This document shows positions 24,951 to 34,741 of a stretch of DNA of 64,000 nucleotides, piece after piece (the first letter of the stretch is position 1; each line of letters starts with the position of its first letter). This stretch comes from Suillus spraguei. Taxonomy: Eukaryota > Basidiomycota > Agaricomycetes > Boletales > Suillaceae. The notes below the pieces were generated by a model. The model saw only the letters and a program-made list of their open reading frames with translations. It made no database searches and was not told the origin of the DNA. The DNA is taken from positions 1 to 64,000 of the forward strand of contig JABCPU010000183.1 of assembly GCA_016800925.1 (NCBI GenBank), given 5' to 3'. The position numbers and the translations under genes are program-made.

Positions 24951-24961
24951 ACTTTAATCTT
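24951..24961 (-). promoter_or_regulatory. Predicted self-primer binding site, copy 1
   Basis: AAGATTAAAGT on the minus strand, one base inside the 5' LTR, is perfectly complementary over 11 nt to the predicted transcript 5' end ACTTTAATCTT (25233-25223). This is the arrangement of Tf1-type self-priming elements. Confidence 0.7.
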
Positions 24962-24962
24962 T

Positions 24963-25435
24963 TGTTACGAACTGGGGTGGCGTCACCAGCGACAGTGAGA
25001 AGACACAGACGGTCTGCTGGGAAGTTCTACAATGTCCAGAAGAGGACAAGGTGAAAGTACAAGGAACGCGTTCCAAGTACGATCAAGGGTTTGGCCTCAA
25101 AGACAAGTCTAAGAGGTTCTACGAGAATAGAGACTAAGGCTAAGGAGTGCTTAGTCTTAGAGACGATTCAGGACGACTTAGGTTGGAGACCTAAGTGAAG
25201 GAGATTCCAGGTAAAACCCAGTAAGATTAAAGTAAGGAATCTACTACAAGTACACTGTGCTTATATAGGTATGTATATGCACACAGACCAAGAGAGGCGT
25301 GAGAAAGTAAATGCGTATCCAAATAAGGAAGGCAACTATAGTACAGATGCATTGAGCATATGAGTCAGAGTCATGTTACATAATATATGAAGTAAAGGGA
25401 GTAGAAAATGAATAGGGGCACGTATGATTGTAACA
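24963..25435 (-). repeat. 5' LTR of chromovirus copy 1
   Basis: The 473-bp LTR has a minus-strand TATA box TATATAA (25267-25261) and a predicted transcript start about 34 bp downstream at ACTTTAATCTT (25233-25223), which is complementary to the site just inside the LTR (24951-24961). Confidence 0.9.
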
Positions 25436-25983
25436 AGTACCGCCGATATACTGTTGCTGCTGCTAACCCTGGAAGTCAGAATCTTCATTTCCTCATTAGT
25501 ACTTTCTTGATTCCTTTGCACTAACTTAGAAGGAATTGCTTCTATTGCAGTCCTCTTGGGTTGAACATATCACTTGCACCTTCAGTAGGATTATTGTTGC
25601 GCTTATACTTAGGCCAACGGTAGTTTCTTCATTTCATCACATTGGAAATATTGGCCTTTCTAAGTCTTTTCAGGCTGGTTTCCAGCAACTCCTTCAATTC
25701 ATGAATGTCCTTTGGAAGATGAACATGCTTCCAAGACCATTTAGCCCAAGGGGGCCAGTCATGGTGGTCTTTTAATTGAGTCTTTCAAACAGTGAGTATC
25801 CTGGCAAATCATGAGTTGTGTCTACCAAATCAAGGTAGCTGTCATCCATGCTGAGACCACATAAAACACCCATCATTCATCATAGACCTCATTGAAGAGG
25901 ACACTGGCAGGGGTAGTGGAAAGAAAAGGATCAGCCAGTACAATCCTATCCTTTGTAGAACCTGAGCTAATCAAATTTACTGC

Positions 25984-26917
25984 TGAAATGAAGAAACTAC
26001 TGCTGGCCTAAGTATAAGCGCAATGATAATTCTACTGAAGGTGCGAGTGAGATGTTCAACCCAAGAGGACTGCGATAGAAGCAATTCCTTCTAAGTTAGT
26101 GCGAAGGAATCAAGAAAGTACTAATAAGGCAATGAAGATTCCAACTTCCAAGGTTAGCGGCGGTAACGGTATATTGGCGGTACTAGTGCAATGTCAGTGG
26201 TACTCGCACGGTAAGGATAGCTGTAGCGGTTAGCTAGTGAGAGCAAGAACAAAAGTGACTTCTGCAAAATGAATATAGTACTACTACCCGCAGTGCGGTA
26301 GCAGTAGCGGCAGTTCCGTACGAGTGAGAAAGTTGATGAGAGAGGTAGCGACCCAGTGAGATCACTGGCCACAGTCCGGTTACGAGTAGCAAAGTCGAAA
26401 GTTGCACAGTACTTCGAGCGGTAAAGTTACCAGCTGTTAAATCAATGAGTGAGATTTGAACGGAGAAAGGTTGAAAGGCAAATAGATTGTGACTAGCAAG
26501 TGTTCTGATACTAAGTCCAAGTGAAAGGATGTAATGGGATGTAATGGTAATGGTATATATGTTGAGTCCTTTTAACATATTCAAGCGCGTATGAGATTAT
26601 TAGGTGAGTCTGGTAGCGACTAAGAGGCGCACAGTGTGCAGCAGCCCCTTGAGATGCAAGGTAAATCCTGCCATAGATTTAGTAATGGCAGAAGCGAAGT
26701 AACTATGCACCAATGGATCTAGATGGATTTGGATGGGACATGAGGACATCGGTGCAAGGATCTGGTAAGGGTTCACGGAAGAAGTACAGTTCCGCCTTAG
26801 TGGAGCAAAAAGGCTATATACTCACTATAAGTGAATTCTTTGGTTGCTGCCGCAGACGGTAATGAGATGCTTGTCAAAAACGGGGGTTTGACGGTCAGTG
26901 TGACTTTGCTCACTACA
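25984..26917 (-). mobile_element. Solo LTR (family B), 4-bp target duplication
   Basis: A 934-bp insertion has minus-strand ends TGTAGTGAGC and CTTCATTTCA, flanked by CTGC at 25980-25983 and 26918-26921. It interrupts the unknown gene after DEEA, and coding sequence resumes on its far side. Confidence 0.85.
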
Positions 26918-28514
26918 CTGCTTCTTCATCTTCTTCATCAGAAGCAAGAACTTCTACATAGTCCTTTTTCTTTCTCTTCTTTACCTCTTCTTTGTCAGCT
27001 ACCTGCGCCATCCTATCACCCTTCTTTCCATTGATAAAAATGACCAGCCTCTTCTTTGCAAGGCCTCGTCTCTCCCAATGATGCCAGAGAGAATGTACAT
27101 CCTCTAACCTCATGTGTGAAGGGTCTCTCACCACCAACGTCTCAGGAATGCAACCGGCCTCCAGATAGTGAGGGGCATTAGCAACAATCTGCCACCAAGG
27201 CACAGGTTTACTGCTCTTTGTGAAGATCTCTATGGACCAACAAATTAATCAAGTGTAAGCTAATCAAAGCTTCAAACTTACTATATGATGCTAGAAAAAT
27301 GTTTCTAATCAAATCCTGTTGTCCCTTGAGAGCCACACCATCACGAGATGGGAGCTTTGCATAGCCTTCTTTGTCAAATACAAGTTCTGGTACACCACCA
27401 GCCTTGTCTGAATCATCTATCCCTAAGTCATCTTGATCTTCGTCTGTAGGATCTATTTTATCAATGAAAATTCATGAGTCTATACCAAATGTCACAAGTA
27501 GAATATAACACATACAGAATTCGGTCTTGGACCATTCTGCAAATAATTCAAAACCTGTTGAAGACCACTCCTTGATACTGTCAGAGCTGACAGAAATTTT
27601 TTTCTTGACACTCCATGGTTTAGATTCATGTCTAAAAGTTATTATTAGTCTAGCAGATAATATAGATAATATAGAAACTGACAGGGTAATGGCCAAGGAC
27701 TTATCAGTCTTCTTCTTGTGACTGACTAGCATTACAACTTGGCAACCCATGGTACAACATAGTTCCTCAGAAAAATCTTCAAGCTTTTTCTTGAGATTAT
27801 TTTTCCGATAGCTTTGAATCCAGTCTGCTTAGAGTCAATATCCTGTAATATTGACCACTTACATGGCCTGAATTTCCTCAGGGGCACCCTCCCTGTTCCA
27901 TTTGTCCATTGCATCTTTAACCTCTTTCTCTTGCTCAGTCGTGACCTTCTTAAACCACTCCCATGCATGTCCCATCCTATGCTTGATAGAGTCATTGAAT
28001 CCTTTCCTCAGCCTCTCTGCCTTGTCATAGTCATTGATCTCCTCCTTAAACAACTTCTGGGCAACATCCCACTCATTGCATTCTTTCTTGTAAAATAGTG
28101 CAGTTTTGGGATGTGCAACTGCTTCTCTTTCCACAGCTGTCACAACAGGTTCATCATCCACATCTGGCCCGCCTTCTTTATCTGATTCCTCAGAGTTGAT
28201 AGTCTCATAGTAATAGGTTCTAATAGCCTGTACATCAAATAAATATCAATGATCTCAATTGCTAACAGAGTTTCTAAAAATACCTTTTTCAAAGAACTCG
28301 GCAGGGTCACTCCAGGATGATCCCCCTGAGCTTTCAGAATAGCCTTTTTGACTTTTTTCAGTACCTGAGAATGATGTGTCAGAGAATCTTTGTTCAACTG
28401 GAAGTCCTTTTCAAACTGATCAAGAATAGATTTGAATTTCAGAGTCCAATTGGAAGACATAATCCTGAGAGTGTATGTGAATGTCAAGGATTGAGAATCC
28501 ACAGGTAGAGGCAC

Positions 28515-30208
28515 ACTTATTGTATAATGTTGGCAGCCGATTTGCCCTATAATTTGACACCAACCTAGTCATGTGATCATGTTTGACTTATGCATGGATG
28601 AGTCTCCCATCAAAGCGCTACTGAAAGGAACAGTTTGAAGAGCCAAAGTCATGATTCTAAGATGAACTACATGGATAGTCTACTAACTGTAAAACCTGCT
28701 AATATCAATGGTAAAAACTAAGTGACAGTCACAAAGGGATCTTAATCCAACAGGAAATATGAGTTTTCCCTGGTACAAGCACCTTTGAGTTTGCTGGTGC
28801 TGTCTTACTAGGATGTGAAAGGCAAATAAATCACCAGATTTCACAATCCTTCCATAGTCAATGGTTCAGACAAATACCAACAGTTGATAATGTGGTGTTC
28901 ATTGGGGGTTGCAGAAACAGAATTGCAGTTTTTCTAGGCAATTTACCAATGACTAAAAGGGTAAAGATCTGTGTGGGAACATCTCAGAGTTAGTATCTGC
29001 TAATTATTGTGATCAGAATTCAGGAACTTAGGAAGATAGTTACCGCTAACTGGCTTGACATAATACTTGAATAACTCAGAGAAAGGCGATGGCAGAAATA
29101 CTAAGTGTAGCTGAACCGATAACTGGCTTGATGCAGTGCTACGATGCTACAGATAATGAAGTGACAATACGAAATGTGTCAGAACAATATCTTGACTACT
29201 TCTTATTCTCACGACTAGGAGAGCAAACTAGAAGTCAAATACAATCGAATCAATCAATATGTGGCCTTGAAATTAGCCTCTCTGCTGCTCAGGCACTCAC
29301 GATGAGTATGATGCAGAATCAGAACAGAGTACACCCTCTTGATGTAGTCTTAAAGCTAACCAGGTTCTTGATATTATTGAATAAAGTATAAGTCCTATTT
29401 GTTGTCACTCAATGAATGAAAATATGATAATTCTCCCCACAGAAATGATTTCCTGTGTCAAATAAGAGAATAAAGCAGAACTACACTAGATGACTAACAA
29501 CCGTGTGCTAGCTAGTGCAATTAAAGAATGTAAAGATAATATTTCAGATGGTCAAAATGTTGTGGGAAACAGTGACAAAGAAAGTGAGGGAATAAACTAA
29601 TATTCACTCAGATGTTCACACCAATACTCAGTAATAATGGTAATATGTTTCTTATTGCTCAGAGGGGAAAAGTGGTCCCTTTATATACTACTATAGATGT
29701 GGCTGCACTACTAACTAAATAAGGTAATATGACTCATCATGACTCAATATGAGTCACATGTGAAATGACTCCACATGACTCATTATGACTCACTTTGCTT
29801 AGTCATCCTACAGTCCGCTGATTGGCTACCAAAACTTCGGAACTAGTCCAAACATTCAACAACATAAACAACACATCGCATTCAAAATCATTCAACAACA
29901 CAAATACTGGTGAATAGTCCATTACATAATCTATATTGACTATTATTCATTTAAATATTTGATTTACAAAATGCTAACTCAGTCAACTTTCATAGAAAGG
30001 TAGGAAAATGTATGAAAAAACTCTGAAAGGTGTGGGAAATTGCTTAGTCATACATAATTAAGGGTTTTGACACAGTTTCATGGCAAGAATAAGTCATAAA
30101 ACTATGCCATTAATTCATTTGCCCTTGAATCTGTAGTACAAAAACAATCATAAGGTATTAGAAATTTGGAACTATACTCCCAAGTATCTTAAACCTATAA
30201 AGTATACA
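28515..30208. other. Intergenic, no convincing gene
   Basis: AT-rich DNA. One 99-codon plus-strand frame (29089-29391) has no recognisable motif and no support. The only pattern seen is a cluster of TGACTCA motifs at 29728-29805. Confidence 0.5.
29728..29805. repeat. Cluster of TGACTCA/TGAGTCA motifs
   Basis: About five exact and one partial copies of the 7-bp palindrome-like TGA(C/G)TCA occur within 80 bp, roughly 10-15 bp apart. This is the core recognised by Gcn4/AP-1 type bZIP factors. Whether it is regulatory or a simple repeat cannot be told. Confidence 0.6.
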
Positions 30209-31731
30209 TTATATCTCCATGACCATGCTCGAAACAGGTTTCATGCATGTCAGTGCACTAAAGACAAAACCCCTCCTGCAATTTTTACCCTTGCACTCAA
30301 ATGAGTATTCCTTCTGGTGATTAGCAGAGGTCCAAGCATCTACCAGACCACAGTCAGGGCACTGAACCAGCAGGAAGTTGCCCCAGGGGCGGAGCTGAGA
30401 ATGAGTCCAGCAGTACTTGAAAGTGTTAACAGAGTTGCTGTCATGCTTCAACAACAAAAACACATTTGAATGGTGGCCAAGCTTATAGGATTGGCCAAGC
30501 ATGTCGGGGAATGCTTGTTGAATGGAGAGATGCTGGATGAGGATGAGCTCACAGAAAGCAAGCAAGAGATGAGCTGAGAAGCTTGGTTGAAATCAGACAG
30601 TGTTCACATTGAACACTATGGCAGCAGAAACTGCATGACTATTTCAATCAAAAGTAGTGTTAGCCATGAGCAACAAGTGAGCGACAAATGAGTACTTACT
30701 GGGCAACTGAGACGCACAAATTAGAAAAAGATTCAGCATTATTGATGAATGCCCCACAAGAAAAGAGCCAAAGGAATGACTCCGGTGCGCAATCAATGAG
30801 AACCTGCCATGGTCCAAGAATAATGGCCAAAAACTATGACCAGTGAGAACCGGACAGACTGAAAACAAAAACACATACATCATGAACCGGAGTAGCAACA
30901 TATGTCTTTCTGTCATACCCTATGAATGGGTCCCCAGATGAGTTGTCAGTATGATTAGATATACCAAAGACAACGCACTCCCAGGTGGAGCTAGACAGTT
31001 TGCCCACCAGGGCCGCCATGCTGTCTTCATACTTGCTGACCTTGGAGGCGGTACCAATATCAAAGGTTACCTTGTGGTATTCCATGCTGCTGTTAGGAAA
31101 GTATGGCATCAAAAATTGATGTCCAAGTTCAAACAAGCCACCCGCAGTATCATAGTCCACCAGGGTGAGATGAATGAAGAGGAGATTGTCAGAAGAGAGT
31201 TGCAACATCATGTTGATCTCGAGTGCCGCGCGAATTGGGAGGAACAAGTTCAGCACTGGCTTGTTGTTTCTGTAGAAGCCCTGTTGTTTGATTGTATATC
31301 AGCATATATATATATAAATTTAAAAACTCACCAAGTAAGGTGTTAAGTCATCACCTGCTTGGCACTGTGCTGTAATGTGACAGCAAATACAGCGAAAGGT
31401 CACATGTGGTGCACTGACGGCCTGTCTGAAAGCCAAGGGAATCATAATGCAGTGGGTGTAGACAATGCATGGACATTCATTGCATAACAGGAGATATTTT
31501 TTGTCTACAGAACCATCCCTGCAAATTATGCAGAACTGAGATTGCTGAGGTGGGTAAAGTCTTCAATAAACAAAGTAAAAAACTCACATCATTGTGACGA
31601 AATCCTTTGCATACTTCAACTTCATCCTGTCGTGCCACAGTCAAACTATTTCCAGCGCCACCCAACACCAATTTCACACGAGCCGCTGACCCACCAGTGG
31701 CCTTCCAGGCTGTTTGTTTGGTTCTTGCCAT
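30209..31731 (-). CDS. Protein with histone-H3-like tail, PHD-like finger and C-terminal zinc ribbon
   Basis: Five exons (31731-31588, 31544-31332, 31280-30879, 30803-30700, 30638-30209) splice to 1,293 nt with consistent phases. The first exon starts MARTKQTAWKATGGSAA, close to the histone H3 tail (ARTKQTARKSTGGKA) but with R8W, S10A and K14S. Exon 2 holds a PHD-like cluster: CIIC, CNEC, a Y/H..C pair and CICC, with the usual fifth ligand replaced by Tyr. Exon 3 is a conserved hydrophobic domain (LNLFLPIRAALEIN, PYFPNSSMEYHKVTFD). Exon 5 ends in a CPDCG...CKGKNC ribbon. I recall similar Agaricomycete proteins but no published function. One in-frame TGA (30593-30595) may mean decay, sequence error or a different splice. 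Confidence 0.7.
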
Positions 31732-33005
31732 GGTCGGATTGAGTGTGGTTGAAGGGCGTGGGAACAAAGACAAATGGTAATGGTAGAGCTGAGTTTGGAT
31801 GAGAAAGGGCAGTAATACTAGTAGTGAACTTAGACGTGTTGATTGTTGATGCATTCTGAACAATGGACCAAATAATAATAAATATTCTACATTTGGTGCA
31901 CTGAGCCTGAATTCTGTTGTGGAACAAACAGTCACAAAGTGACACATTTATCACATTCAAATTCAGCTTCCCATGGTTCAACTTTCTGTTCTCTTTCCCC
32001 ACTTACTATTATTATTATTGACATGACTTAAAGGCTATCTTTGGATCCTTGCAGGGGCTGCAGCCCTATAAGGATCCAAAGGTTCTCCCTCACAGTCACC
32101 TCTGACTATAGTAAGTGGCTTTCTTTTGCACTTCTACTTACTGACCTTATTTTCAGTTCAGACTTGTACTCAATGATGCCTCGTCTCTTTTCAGACACCA
32201 TCATCATTGGTGAGCTGGTGATCTTGGTCTCAAGTATACTGACAGTTTCTTTTTTAGACTTGACTCTTATTCTTACCAGCATCTCTTTTCTGCCGCCATC
32301 TCCTTGTGTTGTTGGTGAGTTGCTGGTCTTTGGCTCATATTACTGATGGTTTTTGTTTTAGACTTAACTCTGTTGCTTCTGGGGGCCATACTTACCGCAG
32401 TGCATGCTACTTAGTGTAGCTCCTGTGCTTGGGATCTGGGGGCCATACTTACTGCAGTGCATGCTACTCAGTGTAGCTCCTGCACTTGGGATCTGGGGGC
32501 CATACTTACTGCAGTGCATGCTACTTAGTGTAACTCCTGTGCTTGGGATCTGGGGGCTATATTTACTGCAGTGCATGCTACTCAGTGTTTGAGTGAGTCT
32601 TTCTCCATCTCATAAGTTTCTCACTAATCCATTCCCTGTAGATCAGCGATTTGGTCAAGTTTTAAAGCTAAGTGTTCTGCTTCATTTGACATACAGCATC
32701 TAAGATATTTACAAGCTTTTCATAGTTTACCTTCTTTTATATTACCTACTTTTTTATTGGAATCAAAACTTGGGTGAGGAGGGCCCCCTCACTCAAGTAT
32801 TGTGTCTCCCCTTTGATTTCTTACATTTTGTAGTTGACAAAAACTCACCTCTGAAATTTGTTGTTGTATGGTACAAATGGATATCCTTTACCATGTTTTT
32901 GTGCTGGTGGAAACAGTCACATGATCATGTAAATTAAACTTCCTTAGTGAGCAATAAAGAAAAGGGAATGTCAACATTTGAACATCTCCAGAATCACACT
33001 GACAA
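31732..33005. other. Intergenic region with a short tandem array
   Basis: No gene is supported. A CT-rich upstream stretch of the H3-tail gene lies at 31740-32035. A four-copy 57-bp array lies at 32376-32590. Confidence 0.5.
32376..32590. repeat. Tandem repeat, 57-bp period, about 4 copies
   Basis: GGGGG(C/T)... starts at 32381, 32438, 32495 and 32552, exactly 57 bp apart. Each copy contains CATACTTACTGCAGTGCATG-like sequence. Confidence 0.9.
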
Positions 33006-34580
33006 AGGGCTATTCACTCTGCACTGTATTTTCCACAGAGCTGTCATAATGTATTCCTCCTATTTGAATGCAAATGTAGTTTACATTCAGTATCAATGCT
33101 GGATGGAGCATCAGTGCTGAATGTAAACTACATTTGCTTGATGATGTATGGTTTGGTGGCAATGCTGAATGTAAACTGCATTTGCTTGATGGGCTGAAAC
33201 AGTGGAAGCTCGTAGGAGGAGTACATAATGACAGCTCCATCGAAAATACAGTGTGGTGTGATTAGCCTTGGGTCAGTGTGATTCTGGAGACATTTGAATA
33301 CCTCGATCAATAGGAGGGAGTACATAATGATGGCTTCATCGAAAATGCAGCGCGGCATGAATAGCCTTGGGTCAGTGTGATCCTGGAGACGTTTGAATAC
33401 CTTGATCCTCCTGTGAAGGTTCTTGGCATCTCTACCATCGAAAATACAGTGCAGTGTGGATAGCCTTGGGTCAGCTCAGCACCACCAAACGAATGCAGTG
33501 TACATTCAGCACTGAGCCCCTTCCAGCATTGACACTGAATGTAAACTGCATTTGCTTGATCATGTCATGTGGGGTTTGGCAGCAATGCTGAGTGTAATTG
33601 GAGGAGTACATAATGATGGCTCCATCAAAGATACAGTGCGGCATGAATAGCCTTTACCATTAAGCAAATGCAGTTTACATCCTGTATCAATGCTGGAGGA
33701 AGCATCAGTGCTGAATGTAAACTGCATTTGTTTATTGGTGCTAATCCGACCCAAGACTATTCACACTGCACTGTATTTTTGATGGAGTCGTCATCAGTAC
33801 CATTAAGAAGTGCATAATGACAGCTCCATTGAAATACAGCACGGTGTGGATAGTCTTGAATCTGACCCAAGACTATTCACACCACACTGTATTTTTGATG
33901 GAGCCATCATCAGTACCATTAAGGAGTACATAATGACAGCTCCATCAAAAATACAGTGCGGCATGAATAGCCTTGGTTCAGTGTAATTCTGGAGACGTTA
34001 TAATGGTGCCAAGCTTAATGGTGCCAAGCTTCTCCACCATTAAGGATTAAGGGAGAAGCTCGGCACCATTGAGCAAATGCAGTTTACATTCAGCATCAGT
34101 GCTGAATGTAAACTGCATTCATTTGATGGTGCTGATCTGACCCAAGACTATTCACACCACGCTGTATTTTCAATGGAGCCATCATCAATCAAGGTATTTG
34201 AACGTCTCCAGAATCACACTGACCCAAGGCTATTCATGCCGCACTGTATCTTTGATGGAGCCATCATTATGTACTCCTTCAATTACACTCAGCATTGCCG
34301 CCAAACCCCACATGACATGATCAAGCAAATGCAGTTTACATTCAGTGTCAATGCTGGAAGGGGCTCAGTGCTGAATGTACACTGCATTCGTTTGGTGGTG
34401 CTGAGCTGACCCAAGGCATATCCACACCGCACTGTATTTTCGATGGAGCCATCATTATGTACTCCTCATATTGATTGAAGTATTTGAATGTCTCCAGGAT
34501 CACAGTGATCCAAGGCTATTCATGCTGCCCTCTATTTTCACTAGAGCCCCATCATTATGTATTCCTCCAGACATAGTAAG
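33005..34580. repeat. Field of interleaved direct and inverted repeats
   Basis: Recurring blocks in both orientations include GCAGTTTACATTCAGCA, GATGGAGC(C/T)(G/A)TCAT, CACACCGCACTGTATTTTC and GTCTCCAGAATCACACTGA. The field fills the space between the H3-tail gene and the TET/JBP-like gene. No reading frame, target duplication or clear outer boundary was found. Confidence 0.8.
34076..34119. repeat. Perfect 20-bp stem hairpin
   Basis: AATGCAGTTTACATTCAGCA is followed by the loop TCAG and then its exact reverse complement. It is the tightest palindrome in the inverted-repeat field. Confidence 0.9.
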
Positions 34581-34741
34581 CATTGTTATCAAATACTATA
34601 TCAAATGAGATTGATGAGCAAATTTAATTATGTAAGCGATATCTTAGATCCTGTCCGATCATATGACAGTTCAGACAATTTGGATCAAGTGAAAATTTCA
34701 AAGGTTTGAACCTTGATCCAATCATCTACCCTCCAGTTGCC

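Larger units (their letters stand above)
15731..25435 (-). mobile_element. Complete Ty3/gypsy chromovirus, copy 1
   Basis: The element has paired 473-bp LTRs (15731-16203 and 24963-25435), flanked by AGTAC at 15726-15730 and 25436-25440. Its order on the minus strand is 5' LTR, predicted self-primer site, gag, pol ending in a chromodomain, extra ORF, polypurine tract AAAAAGGGGG, 3' LTR. Without its two nested solo LTRs it is about 7.63 kb, matching copy 2 (7,623 bp at 37991-45613). The gag, pol and extra ORF are all broken. Confidence 0.95.
13069..25636 (+). mobile_element. Family-B solo LTR, split by two later insertions
   Basis: The LTR starts TGTAGCAAGC at 13069 and ends CTTCATTTCA at 25636. 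Its own sequence is 13069-13139, 15043-15730 and 25436-25636. Flanks TTAC (13065-13068) and TCAC (25637-25640) look like a 4-bp target duplication with one transition. Inside it sit the inverted family-C pair (13140-15042) and the complete chromovirus (15731-25435). Orientation is given relative to the 5' LTR at 4222-5182. Confidence 0.75.
12511..28460 (-). pseudogene. Gene of unknown function split by two LTR insertions
   Basis: A minus-strand gene starts at 28460 (MSSNWTLKFKS) and ends at 12511 (KKPVKAKPEI). Coding pieces lie at 28460-26918, 25983-25637 and 13068-12511. Removing the two insertions with one target copy each restores continuity; at the second site NV joins TSAISVVLGLGMLFREC in frame. 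A clear intron follows SSLKK near 28286. Recognisable blocks are KKECNEWDVAQKLFKEE, HAWEWFKKVTTEQ, PHYLEAGCIP, DVHSLWHHWERR and a very acidic C-terminus with basic SKRAK and KSKKP clusters. I recall relatives as an expanded family of unknown function in Agaricomycetes. Stops in the middle piece and the insertions make it a pseudogene. Confidence 0.65.

Noticed and set aside
31732..32002. Upstream extension of the H3-tail gene frame toward 32002
   Set aside because: The open frame continues upstream, but the H3-like start Met at 31731 and CT-rich promoter-like DNA make the extension unlikely to be coding.
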